Source: Metamycoplasma hominis ATCC 23114
GTDB taxonomy: Bacteria > Bacillota_I > Bacilli_A > Mycoplasmatales > Metamycoplasmataceae
NCBI RefSeq assembly: GCF_000085865.1
Contig: NC_013511.1
Location: 418,516-482,515 of the forward strand
Direction: 5' to 3'
Length of the DNA stretch: 64,000 nt
The translations under genes were made by a program, and so were the position numbers. Numbering within the stretch: the first letter of the stretch is position 1; every line of letters starts with the position of its first letter. The notes beneath the pieces are model-generated. The model ran no database searches, was not told where the DNA came from, and was given only the letters and a program-made list of their open reading frames with translations. Shown one piece after another: positions 1-13,585 of this stretch.

Positions 1-474
1 AGGCAAATTTATGTTATTTACAATTACATTACCAGAGGTAGGCCGGTCAAGAGCACTAATTATGTTTAATAATGTTGATTTACCTGACCCGGACTTTCCA
101 TATAGAACAACAATTTCTCCTTTTTTAATTGAAAAAGTTATTCCTTTTAAAACTTCAGTTGCGACATTACCAGATAAATATGTTTTTTTAATATTGTCAA
201 CTTCAACAATGTTATCGTTAGAATTTTGCAATTTAGCATACTCGTCTTTTTTTCTTGGTTTGTCATTAGCAAGTCTATATTTCTTTAAAGTTGCATTATC
301 TAAAACCTTAATTGCAATGCCTTCATCTTTAATTTCAAATGGCTTTTTTTGCTTAGAAATATTTATCAAGTTCAAATCTTGCAATGTTTGTTCATCAACA
401 AAATTTTTATTCTTAGAAATTTTATTTGTTTTAGCTTTAATTTCTTTTTTGTTTTCTTTTATTTCTTTTGCCAT
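1..474 (-). CDS. ABC transporter ATP-binding protein (MacB/LolD type), partial
   Basis: Only the first 158 codons lie in the window; the C-terminal part runs off the left edge. The start is the ATG at 474..472, one base after the stop of the giant permease gene, so the two are translationally coupled. The first ~70 residues are a Lys-rich extension not typical of the family. They lead into an ABC domain ([15 protein letters not shown]) with Walker [10 protein letters not shown] near residue 130 and the following [14 protein letters not shown], typical of MacB/LolD-like ATPases. Such ATPases pair with FtsX-type permeases that do mechanical work on extracytoplasmic substrates rather than classical import. 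Partner: the 2,791-residue permease just upstream. Signature and Walker B motifs are outside the window. Substrate unknown. Confidence 0.9.
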   Translation of the reverse strand, partial: MAKEIKENKKEIKAKTNKISKNKNFVDEQTLQDLNLINISKQKKPFEIKDEGIAIKVLDNATLKKYRLANDKPRKKDEYAKLQNSNDNIVEVDNIKKTYLSGNVATEVLKGITFSIKKGEIVVLYGKSGSGKSTLLNIISALDRPTSGNVIVNNINLP

Positions 475-475
475 T

Positions 476-3400
476 TTATTTTCCCTTCAAAGCATCTACT
501 GCTTTTATTTTATTTAAACTATTTCATGTTGCAATTGATGTTGCTATAAATACTGCCAAACAAATTAATGCACTTAATATTACTGTTGAAATATGTAAAA
601 CCAAAGGTAATACAATCTGGCTAGTTACCATCATAAACGAGTTGAATATTGCTATTATTGCAAGAGTTGCAGGAATCATTAGTAAGCAAGCAAATACAAT
701 TGCAGGTACAAAATTAAAGAAGAATAATAGAATTTTTTCTTTATTTGTATATCCTAATATAGAAAATGTAGCAATTGATCTTCCGTTTGAAGCAATCATT
801 ATATTAGTAATAACAATTAATATAACTATTGAAATTATCAATAAAATTATTATAAATGCCAGCAATATGGTATTAACTGTTGAAGAAATTCCTTCAATAA
901 ATCCAGCTTCAATGTCTTTACTATTGACATCAAATGATGCACCATACATTATATTCTTGCCATATATTGAAGATGCTTGTGTGCCATAGAATTTAGTTAA
1001 TGTTTCTCTTACTAAGATTTTATAACTTTCTAATGGACTATCTGAGTCTATTATTTCTTGTATACTTTCATCATTTAGATTTCCAAGTAATTTCTTTAAT
1101 TGAGTTTTATAATCTAATTTTGCCTGAGGATGTGCTTCATTATATGATTGAATGTTATGTTCATATACAGAAATATATTTTAATTTTGGATTACTTATAA
1201 ACATGCGTTTAAAGAAATCTCATGCGCTATTGTCGTTTGCTTCGGCAACATCATATGAACTTGCTGCACCTCAGAATCCTGTCGCTGAATAAGTTGTTAA
1301 TGTATCAATAGTTTGAACAGGAACTTTGTCAATTGACAAAATACCGTTAAATGCATCATATTTCTTATTGAATTTTTTAATATATTCATCTTTTAAATCA
1401 GGATGTAAACTAATTGCTTTTTGTAATTCATATTTTCTTGCATCTTTTAATCTTTTTGAAAGTGTATCATAACCTAAAATGTGGTCTAAAATATCCTTCC
1501 TTGTACTAATTTCAGAGTTAATATAAGTATCTGATATGCCGATTACTTTAAACTTATAATCAACTCTTGGGCTTTTTTGCATGAAGGCTTGATATGCAAA
1601 TCTATCAACGTGATTTAATATTTTGGCATCAAATACGGAATTAACTTTTAGTCTATAGCTTCTTGCTGTTACTTCGTTTACAACAACAGGAATTGGATCA
1701 TTACTATCAAAATTGTAATTATAGTCTTGTAATAATTTTGTTAAATTATTGCCTCTATTATCTTGCAATTTTACGAATTTACTATCATTATAGTATCCAT
1801 AAATTTTAGTTTCTTTTCCATTTAGAGTTACTGAGGCATATGTGTATTTTTCGTTAGTTGTATCGTTTCAATAAACTCCACCAAATGAAACATAGAAATC
1901 TATACCATTTATTTTTCTATAAGCATTTACTAAGAAATTACGATATTCTTGTCTGAATTTTGCCGTACTTACTTTGGCAGGTTTTAAATAAATTTCATCT
2001 TCTGCAACTCATTCAACAAATCTAAATTGTTTTCTATTTCCTGATGCTGCTTCTGAATAATTTCCAGCGCTAAACAAGAAGTAACTTGTTCTATTTGATA
2101 AATCTTCTGGACGTTTAGCATTATAGTCATCAAAGAATTTTTTAATATCTTTTACAGCAATTATTTTTGTTGGATCTTTTACATCTTCTTCATCTATTAT
2201 TCTATAATCTCCACCATTTTTCAATCTACGTAAATTTATTAAGTTTTGAGTTGATTGCATCATTGAACTTACGCGGTTAAATATTTGGTTTACTCTTGCC
2301 CTTTGTGTTTCGGGCATGTTGGCATAAGTTATATCTCATGGACTTAATTCAACTGATAAATCCATTAATAAATCAAGTGATGATTTTGTAATGACAGTAG
2401 GCGCAAATTTTCTTTGAATTACATCAGTATTAAATGAAGCTCCAGGTCTTAAGAAATTAGGATTATCATAATCTAGTTGACTACCATTGGTTGATGAATC
2501 ACCTGCAAGATCATTAGGAACATACAATAAATCATTTATATCGTTTTGATTGTATGTAACATAAGGACCACCTTCGGTTGTTGGACTTTCAAGATTTAAT
2601 TTATATTTATATAGCCTATTTTTATATGTTTTTGAAATAGTTTTATTAAATACATTATTTGAGGATAGGAAGAACATAGAAATTAATGAAGTCGTTGAAA
2701 ATGCTAAGAATAATGAGAACATTTTTCAGAAATTATTCAATGCCATTGAGGCAATAAATCTTGCTTTAACTGGCATTTTTCTAAACATAGCAGAAACTCT
2801 TTGGGCAAAATTACCAACACTAACTTCAGTTAACCCACTCATTAATTCTGTAGGTTTATTTCTTACAATAACTCTAGTAATTATATAAATAACTAGTGAA
2901 ACAACAATCAATGGAATAATAACTACTGCTAATATTAATAATATATTAAATGGAATAATATTGTTCTCTAACGTCCAATAAGAAGATAATATTGACATTG
3001 CAGGTTTTTGTAAGGCAAATCCCGCAATATAACCAAATATTCCGCCGACAATAGTTGGAATTCAGCCAAAAGCACAGAATGATAAAGCAATTTCTGATGT
3101 TTTATATCCTTGAGCTCTTAATATTCCGACAACCTTATTTCTTGCTTCAATATATCTTTTGATAATAAAGTAAACAATCAAAATTACTAATATTGCCAAA
3201 ATTGTTATTAAATAAAGTGTTGCATTTTTAATTGATGTTACTAATGTTCTTATTGTTTTTACTCTGATGTAACGTTCGGGGTTAATTGCATCTGGTTCAT
3301 CTTTTAAAAATACTTTATTTTTTGAATTTGGAGAAATTGATGAAACAATTCTTTGAAGTTCTTTCTTTAAGTTTTTAGGATCTTTGCCAGCTAAATAGTT

Positions 3401-6400
3401 TCCTTTTTTGTCAACAGGAGATTTTACTAATGCATAACTCTTTAAGGCAAATGTAGGATATGCCGATCTAATTCTGTCAAAACCTCTTGAATTAACATAA
3501 ACAACAGATTGAGTTTTTGTATCAACTTGTAAATTTTCTTCATTAATTACAGGGTATAAATAATCAGCGGTGCTATCAATACCTGTTATCAAATATTCTT
3601 GGGTATTTACTTTAATTTTATATTTATCATCTAATGAAGCAATAAATTGTTGCATTTCAAATGGATTATTTAAATATTTCGAAATATCGCCATTGTATAC
3701 TTCTTTTTTATTTTTGTTTAAATATCCATAATTTACCTTGGCTAAATATGAAGCAGCTTCGGAATATGCAATTAAATTATAAACTGTGCTTGGTTCTATT
3801 ATTTTTGAAAATACTTCCTTAACAGTTTTGGTAATATTTATTCCAAAAAAGCTAATATCTTTGTTATCGGGTGTTTTTAATAAATGGTTAAACATATAAT
3901 TGAATTTAGAAATATCTAAATCAATTCTGCTATCGCTTTTTGAAGTAACAACATTTTCAACAAAATTGAATTTTTGAGTTGCACCTTCGATTTGTTTTTT
4001 CAACATTGTTGCATTAGTTTCATCAATATTTGATAAGAATTTTTTGATTATATAAGCAATATTTCCACTATCTGGGTTTGGACTTAATACGTAGTATAAC
4101 AATATTTGTGGGAAACTTAAAACATTGAAACCATTTAGAATATTTCTTGGTACGTTTAATAGCGAAATTATTGAGGCGGTTTTTGAAGCTGCAATTGCAT
4201 CCTTATATACTAAGCTAAAGGTATATTCATCATTTATTAACGGTTTAATTTTTTGAGTTTGATCATTGACATTAATAAATGATTGTAAAAATAATTTTAA
4301 GGCTTGAAGATAATGAGTTGGCATTTGATTTGAAGAGGCCATATAACCAAAATTGTAGGTTATTTCATTCATATTATTTTTTAATATTTCTTTAATTGCT
4401 TCAATGCCCTTATTAGAAACATGATTCTTAGATAATTGGTCAAATAAATTTTTAAATACTGCTGAATTATTCATTAAATCCATAATTTGTTTTGTTGCTT
4501 TTGCTGTATGTGCATGAGCAAAAGGCATTTTAAATAATTTAGCAGAATAGTCATCATCCGAACCTAAAATTCCAAGACTAGGAATCGGGTTAATTACTTT
4601 TTTGTAATTTAATACTATATCTTTAATTTCCTTTGATATTCCTATGCTGTAAAGACCTAACAATATCTCTTTAATTTGCTTGTAATCTAAATATTTTGTA
4701 ACTTTTCGTTCAATTATTCTTTTATTAGTTGTTGGATCGATAACAATATTTTCTTGAATATCTGCAATTTGGCTTAGTTGATATGCAAGTTTAATTCATA
4801 ATGAATATAGAGATAAGACATTAGAAGCAACATTTTGTGGATCATTATTCAACATCAATTTTGCTAAATTGTCTTTTATTAATGAATGAATAGTTTTTAA
4901 AATTTCCAAATCTTTTGCATGTTCAGGCGCTATATTATTAAATGAAGCTGAATAATATGCAACATCCAAATAAGATTTTAAATCATTTAATTCAACTGCC
5001 GAATTTATACCGCTTTGCTTATATTGAGAGTTTGATGTTACAAGTTTGTCTATATATTCATGATATTTAGTTAATTTTGAAATTATTAAATCAAGGTCAT
5101 TAAATTCGTCTTTGGTAACTAAAACATTGTTTTTTAATACATCAAATTCGTTTTGAGTTAATTTCAACTTTTTGTTATTTATTTTTGCATCTTTGGCCTT
5201 TAATAATATTTTTTTAATATCATCAACATCAAAAGGATTTATTGGAATATTAGTCAATACATTTGTTTGCTTTTGAGATTGAGGGAATGAGAATTTTGAC
5301 ATGTTTATTAAATCAAACAAAGTAATTTTATTATTGTCATAGTCAGGAATAGTTATATTCAATTTACCCAAAATTCTCTTTGTCTTATTTGAAAAATTAA
5401 ACATTTGAATAACGGATTCTTGAATTTGGGAAATTTTTCCGCTATTTATTTTTCCATCTATGTTTGAACTTATTGCGCCAAAAAATGATGTTAAATAATC
5501 TGAGCTAGTTAAACTTTCTGTGTTGAAATCTTTATAAATTTTATTATTTGCAACAATTGGATAATGTTCATGTTTAACTAGTTGCTCCAAGATTTGAATA
5601 AATCTATCAAGATCAAAATTAGCTATTATATTTTTTAATCCTTGTTTAAAATTATCATATTCTTGGCCTGCTTTTGTTGCACCGTTTAATTTTCTAAAAA
5701 ATTCTTTAATTCCGTCTTTTGTTTGTTGGTCTATAAAATTGTTAGCTTCTCTGTTTGCATTAATTCATTTTGAATACAAACTATTAGGCGATTCTGGATT
5801 TAAAAAGCCATTAAAGTCAATGTTGTCAATCAATTCAGACAATGTTGATTTTAATTTGTAAACATCAATAGATTTTAAGAAACTTATTAAAATTCTTTCC
5901 GATGATAATATTCAATATGTATCATCAACACTAGTAAAAGGTTTGTATGGGTGTTTTTCAAATCAATCTTGAATAATTAAAGAAAATTTTTCAAAATCAA
6001 TAGAACGAATAACATTTCTCAATACTTCAAAAATTGTTGATTTATTTTTAACTAAATTAATTATGTCAAATAAACTTAATTTCAAAGAAGGAATCAAATA
6101 TAGATTATTAAGATTTAATAGTTTGCTTATGTTGTAAACTTGTTGCATTAAATATTGATTTCGTTCATTGTCATTGGTTCCTGAATTCATATACATTTTT
6201 TCTAAATAGTTTATTATTCCAATGAATACATTTTGAACAAAAGCATTAACATTAACATTATTAATATTTAAATTGTTACTATTACTTCTATCTACTGGTC
6301 TAATAATGTATTTTAAAATATCTAAAAGAACTTTTTGTAAAATCGTGCCATTTACCTTACCAATATTTAGCAATGTATGGAAATCATTATCCACAACACT

Positions 6401-8851
6401 TTGTTTTGCTGCATCCACGATTCTCAATAAATCGTCTTTATTGAACATGTTAATAATTTCACTATTAAATAAGGCATCTCTAATAACATTAACTAAACCA
6501 TTTATTGTTTTATTTTGAATAATTTCGTTAGTTAAATTGTTGTTTATTGCCCCGAAACTTATAGGCAAACTAAATGAGTTTTTAAACTCCTTATCAGCAA
6601 CTGCTCAACCGTTTGGGCCGATTTCTCCTCTAATACTATAATTATTTCTAATCATGTATTCATAAAGTTCTTGAGATGTTAAATATGCCTTTCCATTAAC
6701 ATCAACTCTATTTCAAACTTTTTTATCACTAAATCCGTCAATAGTTGAATATTTTAATAAAATGTATTTTTCATCACTAATTCTTGCAACTGCACCAACT
6801 ATTGAAGAGCCAACGGTCTTGGGTTCATCATTAGCAACAGTCAACATCAATATTTTTCCATCGATTTCATAAGGTATTTTTGTGTTTGGCAAGAAATCAT
6901 AATATTTTAGAAATCTGATATCTGCATTGAAATAATTAATAGACGGCGTTCATTGCTCAAAAATATATTTAATTATTTGTTTTGTATAAACTGGTGGAAT
7001 TTTTTTGATCATTGGATCGTTTGGATCGGGTTTCAAAATAAATTCATTAACATTTTTATCTGATACAGAAGAATTTAGTAATGTAGGATTTAGAGTTTCG
7101 TTATATAATTTACCAACGTTATTTTTTACGCCATAAATTTTTTGGTTTCCATCGCCTGCATTAACAAAGTGAAAAACGTTTTTCTTAGTAGTTTTTTCAT
7201 CAACGGATTCCACAGTTAGAGTTTGTCTAATTCCTAAGTTTTCTTCTCCAACATTATTTTTTATTTCATTAACTAAGGCATTTCTAGCATATGAAACAGA
7301 TCCTTTTCTAATAAATTCTTGATATTTTTTTAAATTATTAGGATCTGATATTGCTTTAAATTGGTCTTCTGTAATTAATTTATCACCGGATTTAGAATAC
7401 TCAATTTGTTGAATGTTTCAACGGTGTTCTTTAGAAATGTTTTCTTTTATAGCAGGAATTTTGGAATTATTAAATCCACCATTTCAACTGTTTTTAAAAG
7501 TTTGCAATAAATCTTTTTGTTCAATTGGCAATGTTGTAGTTTTTTCTTGTTTCAAAGAAGACGAATTTAATTTATAAATTGTTTTAATCGTCTTATTTCA
7601 ATATGAAAAATATTGAATATTTTTATAAACATTTGGGTCACTTTCTTTTAATTTGGCAATGTACTTGAAATATGATCCTTTTCAATTTGAGCTATATTCG
7701 TCACTCTTTTCGTTTCAATTTAATGCAAATCTATATCAATTATATGTTGTTAAAACCTCGGTAGATTTTATTCATTCATTTGGAATTTGATATATTTTAT
7801 TTGCTGCTAGTTTTGTAAATTCATTAACATCTTTTTCAATACTTTTATTGCTTAAAAAATTTTGAAGTTTAAAAGTTCTTGAAATATTAAAGTCTTCATT
7901 AATAAATTTTGATTTTTGACTTGTAAAATCCGAATTTTCGATTTTTAAATCAGAGTTTTTATTATAAAGAGATGCATCAAATTCATAATGGTTTTCTGAA
8001 ATTTCTTTAAAACCAAGCATCTTCATTACATCTTTACCATCAATAGTGTGCAATGAACCACTATTTTTTCACGCTTCATAATCTTTAGTATCAAATGATG
8101 CTTGTTTAGTTTTAACATTTAGAAATAATGGAGAGGGATTGTATAAATAATCAACTACTTTTTGATCGTTTAGTGAACCTCTTGGACCATATGCAATAGA
8201 AGCTATATTTTTTAATCTAACTTCATTTAAAAAAGTAATGTCATCATTTTTTGTCAAATTATATCTTTTAGTTAATGGTTTTATATTTCCTTTGCTATCT
8301 TTTACATAAAGTTTAAATTCCCTATCATTACCCGAAAAACTAAAATTCCTAATTTTAGAAAAATCAGGGTTGGATTTTAAAATTTCAACGTCTACATCAC
8401 TTATAGATTCCTTGCTAGAATATAATAAATTTAATAAATCATAAGTACTTATAAAATGGTTTTCATTATCATAATTTAAATTATTAAAAGTATTTTTTAA
8501 ACCTACATAATTTCTTTGATCTTTTGGTAGATCTATTGAATATGAAATATCACTTCCATTATTAGAAGACTCAAAAACAACAGGTTTATCAACAATTGAT
8601 TGATTATCAGATCCTATTTGGTTATAACCTGATTTTGGTATCACACCTGATGGGTTAACGTCAAAATCAACAGTTGCATCATGCAATTTTGAAACTTTTT
8701 CATACGAATTAATCGTAGATGAATAGCTAGTAGTAACATCATTTAACAAAGTAAATAAAAATGTTGTTAAGAAAATTAAAATTGTTAAACAAATCAAGGT
8801 AACTTTATTTCTTGCCAATGATTTGAAAACCTCTTTAAAAAGTCTTCTCAT
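476..8851 (-). CDS. Giant FtsX-type ABC transporter permease, 2,791 aa
   Basis: A single uninterrupted reading frame when TGA is read as Trp; I checked the gaps between TGA codons and found no TAA or TAG before 478..476. An N-terminal membrane segment lies at residues ~18-36, followed by a very large extracytoplasmic region (~40-1860). A first FtsX-like membrane block (~1875-2060) contains [20 protein letters not shown], the usual FtsX loop after its first helix. A second outside domain (~2065-2640) is followed by the final three helices (~2658-2775) with [16 protein letters not shown]. This is the two-FtsX-domain architecture of large mollicute permeases; ordinary MacB-like permeases are 400-900 aa. 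It is followed at once by its ATPase gene. Substrate unknown; export or surface remodelling of proteins or lipids is an inference from the family. Confidence 0.88.
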
Positions 8852-8938
8852 ATTTCTTCTCCAGTTTAAAAAATATAATTTTTTAATATATTAAAAATAT
8901 AAAAATATGTGTATATTATAAATGTTTAAATCTGAAAT

Positions 8939-8994
8939 AACAAAAAAACAGCACTTTTAGACCAAAAAATGGCTTAAAAATGATGTTTTTTGTT
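8939..8994 (-). terminator. Terminator after rsmG
   Basis: Long inverted repeat (about 18 pairs with one bulge and one mismatch) made largely of A and T tracts with a CA-TCA core. On the minus strand it lies directly after the rsmG stop (9002..9000) and ends in a T run. It separates rsmG from the ABC permease gene, whose ATG is at 8851. Confidence 0.6.
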
Positions 8995-8999
8995 AATTA

Positions 9000-9716
9000 T
9001 TAGTTATTTTTTAGATTATTTTTAATAATTAAAGATCATTTTCTAGGAAATCCTGGGGCTGTTTTTATTAATTTTTGGTGAAAAATTAAAACATTTTCAA
9101 TATTGAAATATATTGGCAAAATCTTTGTTTTTAAATTAATATTTAATTTGTTAACTATAAAGTTTGAATTTGCTATTTCTTGTTGATATTTATTGGATTT
9201 TAAAAAACAAGCAATTCCATTAATTTTTAAAAGATGGTGTGAAATTTCTAATAAATTTTTTAATTCACTCACCGCTCTTGCACTAATAAAATCAAAACAT
9301 TCTATTTGATTTGAATCTTCAGCACGAATTTTTTGTATATCAATATTTTTCAATTTCAACTCATTTTTAACCAAATTTAAAAAATTTACTCTTTTTGATT
9401 GAGGTTCATAAATTGTTAAAGAAAAATCTTGTTTATATATGAAATATGGAAGGATAGGAAATCCTGCGCCCGAGCCAATGTCGAGTACAGATTTGTTAGT
9501 TAGATTACAAATATTTTTTTCAATGTCTAAAAAAATTAAAATTGATTCAATTATTGCTTCTTTTAAAAGCTTTTCGTTATAGAAACCTGTTAAATTATAT
9601 TTGCTATTTTCTTGTTCTATTAATTGATAATATTCATATAATTTTTTTAAGACTTCTTTGCTACATTGCGGTAGACTTTGCAATATTAAATTATTGCTTT
9701 CTTTTTCCGTAAGCAT
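9000..9716 (-). CDS. rsmG: 16S rRNA (guanine-N7) methyltransferase RsmG (GidB)
   Basis: 238 aa, the usual length for RsmG, which methylates G527 of 16S rRNA with S-adenosylmethionine. The SAM-binding motif VLDIGSGAGFP is at residues ~77-87, and the family pattern continues with IYEPQSKRVNFL and ISARAVSEL. The C-terminus reads GFPRKW, then SLIIKNN; the Trp is a TGA at 9038..9036, so reading TGA as stop would cut the last 12 residues. The start at 9716 overlaps the 3' end of prs by 26 nt, indicating one transcript and probably coupled translation. Confidence 0.95.
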
Positions 9717-10665
9717 TATATACTTCTGTTATAGATTTGCTTTCAATGTTTGCATTGATTACCATACTTAAAAATTGAGCCAAAGATAATTCTCTTAATT
9801 TTTTAAAGTTTGATAAATGGCTGTGATCTATTGAATTAGTAATAATAACTTCATCAATCATTGCGTTATTTTCAAACATTTCAAATCCTTTTGAAAATAG
9901 ACCGTGAGTAGCTGCAATTATAATATTTTTTGCGCCGTTTGCTTTTAACGCTTCCGCTGCATGAATAATTGTTCCACCTGTGTCAATAATATCGTCATAG
10001 ATTAAAACGTTTTTATCTTTAACATCACCTAAAACACCCATAATTTCGCATTTATTAGGTCCTGTACGACGCTTATCAATAATTGCAATTTGTTCTTCAT
10101 TGTTTAGTAATTCTGACAATTGTCTTGCTCTAACTGCACCCCCATGGTCTGGCGATACAATTACTAGTTTTTCTTTTCTGTTTAACAATTCATTTGAAAA
10201 AATAAATTGTCCCCTTAAATCATCAACAGGAATGTTGAAAAATCCTTGAATTGAAGCGTTGTGCAAGTCAATAGTAATTATTTTATCAGCACCCGCTGTT
10301 TCATACATCTTAGCAACTAGTGCAGCTGATATTGGATCTCTTCCACTTGCTTTTCTATCTTGTCTTGCATATCCATAGTAAGTCATAACGCAATTAATGC
10401 TCTTTGCTGATGAACGTCTTAATGAATCAATTAAAATCAGCAATGACATTATGTTATCGTTTACTGGTTTTGAGGTATTGCAAATAATATAAACATCTTT
10501 ATTTCTAACGGTTGTTTCTGATTTTAAAAGGCATTCTCCATCTGCAAATACTGTAGTTTTAACTGGCAATATTTCTTTATTTAAATACTTTCCAATTTCT
10601 TGTGCTAATTTTTGGGAATTTTCCATGCCAAAAATTACAACATTATCTTCTTTTTTTGCTTTCAT
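9691..10665 (-). CDS. prs: Ribose-phosphate pyrophosphokinase (PRPP synthetase)
   Basis: 324 aa. Makes PRPP from ribose-5-phosphate and ATP for nucleotide salvage (compare apt in this window) and NAD synthesis. Family signatures are clear: GDVKDKNVLIYDDIIDTGGT (PRPP-binding loop), YYGYARQDRKASGRDPISA (ATP-binding flexible loop) and KIITIDLHNASIQGFFNIPV (metal/ribose-phosphate site). The start ATG is preceded by an AAGGA Shine-Dalgarno element. It is the first gene of a prs-rsmG unit, with an mgtA terminator upstream at 10756..10776. Nothing is missing from the catalytic core. Confidence 0.97.
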   Translation of the reverse strand: MKAKKEDNVVIFGMENSQKLAQEIGKYLNKEILPVKTTVFADGECLLKSETTVRNKDVYIICNTSKPVNDNIMSLLILIDSLRRSSAKSINCVMTYYGYARQDRKASGRDPISAALVAKMYETAGADKIITIDLHNASIQGFFNIPVDDLRGQFIFSNELLNRKEKLVIVSPDHGGAVRARQLSELLNNEEQIAIIDKRRTGPNKCEIMGVLGDVKDKNVLIYDDIIDTGGTIIHAAEALKANGAKNIIIAATHGLFSKGFEMFENNAMIDEVIITNSIDHSHLSNFKKLRELSLAQFLSMVINANIESKSITEVYNAYGKRKQ

Positions 10666-10755
10666 TTAAATCCTTATATATATTCTCTTTAATTATTTAT
10701 AGTTAAATTTTACATTATTTTATTTAAAAATAAAATATTAATAAATTGCAATTAA

Positions 10756-10776
10756 AAAAGTGCAAGTTGCACTTTT
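10756..10776 (-). terminator. Terminator of mgtA
   Basis: Near-perfect palindrome with 10-nt arms AAAAGTGCAA and TTGCACTTTT, followed on the minus strand by a T run. It lies 13 nt after the mgtA stop and before the prs promoter region. Confidence 0.8.
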
Positions 10777-10789
10777 ATAAAAATTCTTT

Positions 10790-13585
10790 ATATATACGTT
10801 TATAAATTGACTTAACACTAACAACTAATAAGACATATATTCCTAAGAATAAAACTAATCAAGCATAATAAATTCCTGGCAATGGCATTAGACTTAAACC
10901 TTTATTAATTCCAGGTATATATGGCACGGCATTAATTATTGCACATCCGATTAATGTTGAAATAAATAACGAGGTCGTTGCATTTGATTTAATAAATGGT
11001 GTTTTATCAGTACGTAAAAAGTGAATTACAAGGGTTTGAGTATACATAGAAACAACTAATCATCCTGCTCAGAATAGTTCTTTAAATGCTTTTTGTTTTT
11101 CTATACTTAGTTCATCTTTTAAAGAAGCAAAACTCTTATATGCTCCTATTTGTACTCAATCTCCCTTGCTAGTCATAAATGACGCATTTGGAATTATTGC
11201 AAAGAATAAGACTACATATGAAACAATATCTACTATTGAACTCGTTGGACCAAACCAAAACATAAATCTTCAAATTGATTTATACTCTCATTGCCGAGGT
11301 TTAAGAATAAATTCAGGGTCTACATTATCTCATGGCATTGTTGCACAGCAAACATCATATACCAAATTCAATAATATTATTTGTACAGGGTTTAATGGAA
11401 CAAAAGGAATTAAAAATGAAGCAATTAAAATACTAAATATATTTCCAAAGTTTGAAGATGCAGTCATTTTTATGTATTTGTTAATATTGGCATGTGTTTT
11501 TCTACCTTCAACAATTCCTTTAGCCAAAACGTTTAGGTCTTTTTCTAAAAGAATTATGTTAGCTGATTCTTTTGCAATATCAACTGCAGTATCAACTGAT
11601 ATTGAAACATCGGCTGATTTCATAGCGGGTGCATCATTAATTCCGTCACCCATATAGCCAACAACATGACCATTATCACGCAATATTGAAATAATTCTTG
11701 CCTTTTGGTCAGGGCTTAATTTTGCAAAAATTTGAACTTTTTCAACTTCAATTTTAAGTTCAGCATCGCTTAATTCTTCAACTTCTTTGCCTAGTAAAAT
11801 TCTATTATTTTTTATTCCTACTTGGGCACATACTGCTTTTGTTACAAGCGCACTATCTCCTGTTAATATTTTTACATCAACTCCATATTCATGCAATTTT
11901 TCAATTGCAGCAGCAGCAGAATCTTTAGGAGGATCAAGAAATGTTAAATATCCAATCAAGGTCATATCGCATTCATCATTTACCGATATTTTTCCAACTG
12001 CATTAATTGTTGATTTTTTAGAAGCGATTGCAATAACTCTTAGTCCTTCTGAATTGAATTCTTCAACTCTTCTTAGAACCTTATCTATTGTTTTCTTATC
12101 AAGAGGCTTAACTTCCCCATCAATGTAAATATTTTTACATACACTCACAATTTCTTCGACAGCACCCTTGGTAATTAAGGTTACTTTATTTTGTTTTAAT
12201 GATTTAACTAAAACAGACATTCTTTTTCTTTTGAAATCAAAAGGAATTTCGTCAATTTTTTCATAAAATCTTTGAAAATCCTCAAGTTCTTTGTTTTTTG
12301 ATGCCATTTCAAAAGTCTTATTAATTATTGATTTATCAAGTAAATTTTTTAATCCTGTTTGATAATATGAATTAATAAAAGCATATTTTAAAACATGAAA
12401 ATCTTCTTTGCCGGTAACATCCATATGACGTTCCATAATTACTTCATCTTGTGTTAATGTCCCAGTTTTATCTGTACATAAAATGTCCATTGATCCGAAA
12501 TTTTGAATCGAATTAATATTCTTAATTATTGTTTTGGCCTTGCCTAGTGAAATTGCGCCTTTAGATAAACTAGCAGTCACTATCATTGGGAGCATTTCTG
12601 GTGTTAAACCAACAGCAATTGATATACCAAACAAAAATCCTTCTAATCATTGGTTTTCTCCACCAATAACACCTTTAATTCCTAAAATTAAAAATACTAT
12701 AGGGACAATAACGGCCATTATAATAGTGAACATTATTGAAATTTTTTTAATTCCTTTATCAAAGTTTGTTGGTATTGGTTTTTCATTGATTTTGGAAGCA
12801 ACTTGTCCAATAATTGTATCATTGCCGGTTGCAATTACAATAGTTTTAGCAGAACCTGAAATAACATTGGTTCCCATAAAAGCTAAATTGCTACGATCAG
12901 TTATTGCTTCAAATTCTTTAGAACTGTCGATGTTCTTATATTTTTCAATAGCATCGCTTTCTCCGGTTAATGAGGATTGAGAAATAAATAAGTCTTTTGC
13001 TTCTAATATTCTTACATCCGCCGGAATAATATCTCCAGCTGCTAAATACACAATATCGCCTACTACAATCTCATCCATTGGAATTTCCTTCATAATACCA
13101 TTCCTTTGAACAAGCGAAGTAGTTTCAACAGTCTCAACTAATTTATCAGCGCTTGATGCCCCACGTTGTTCTTGAACGAAGTGAATAATTCCACTTAAAA
13201 AAACCATAAATAAAACAATGATGACAGTCATTCCATCAATTCATGTTATCTTTTTACCTTTTGATGCCGGCAATATTAAATCAATAATCATAGAAACAAT
13301 TGCCAATGCAAACAAAATGATGTTAAAAAAATTAAAAAATGATCTAAATAAACGCTTTCAAACATTATCAGCGCCTTTTTTTGTTATTTTATTTAAACCA
13401 TATTCTTCTCTTGCAGCTTCAATTCTTTCTTCATCTTGAAATCCGTTTTGAGAGGTTTGATATTTTAAAAATAATTCTTCTTGACTACAATTAGAAGCTT
13501 CAACTAACCTTGTATTGATTTGCTTAATTTGTTTTTCTTTTCTTGAAGAATTTTTAAGTTTATTTTTTGTTATATTAACTATCAT
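10790..13585 (-). CDS. mgtA: Magnesium-translocating P-type ATPase (MgtA family)
   Basis: 931 aa, type IIIB P-ATPase size. The phosphorylation motif DKTGTLTQ is at about residue 372, preceded by GISIAVGLTPEMLPMI (helix 4 with the family PEMLP). The actuator motif LTGESDAIEKY is upstream, and the hinge GDGINDAPAMKSADVSISV is at ~645. The C-terminal half has NPVQIILLNLVYDVCC, the Asn and Asp residues that mark Mg2+ transporters rather than Ca2+ pumps, and a final membrane segment ending at 10790. Start: ATG at 13585, with AGGAG five bases upstream. The gene has its own promoter and a short leader ORF with alternative base pairing at the Shine-Dalgarno, so Mg2+-linked translational control is likely. 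Confidence 0.93.

Noticed and set aside
11-989. Plus-strand open frames over the ABC ATPase and permease genes
   Set aside because: They are antisense shadows. The minus strand carries Walker A and FtsX motifs in one continuous frame, while the plus frames have no ribosome site or recognisable domain.
8069-8071. Apparent stop codon breaking the permease (one of many TGA positions)
   Set aside because: All internal stops in the frame are TGA, which encodes Trp in mycoplasmas; no TAA or TAG was found until 478..476. So it is neither a pseudogene nor several genes.
11166-12980. Plus-strand open frames opposite mgtA
   Set aside because: P-type ATPase motifs (DKTGT, GDGINDAP) run through the minus strand at the same positions.
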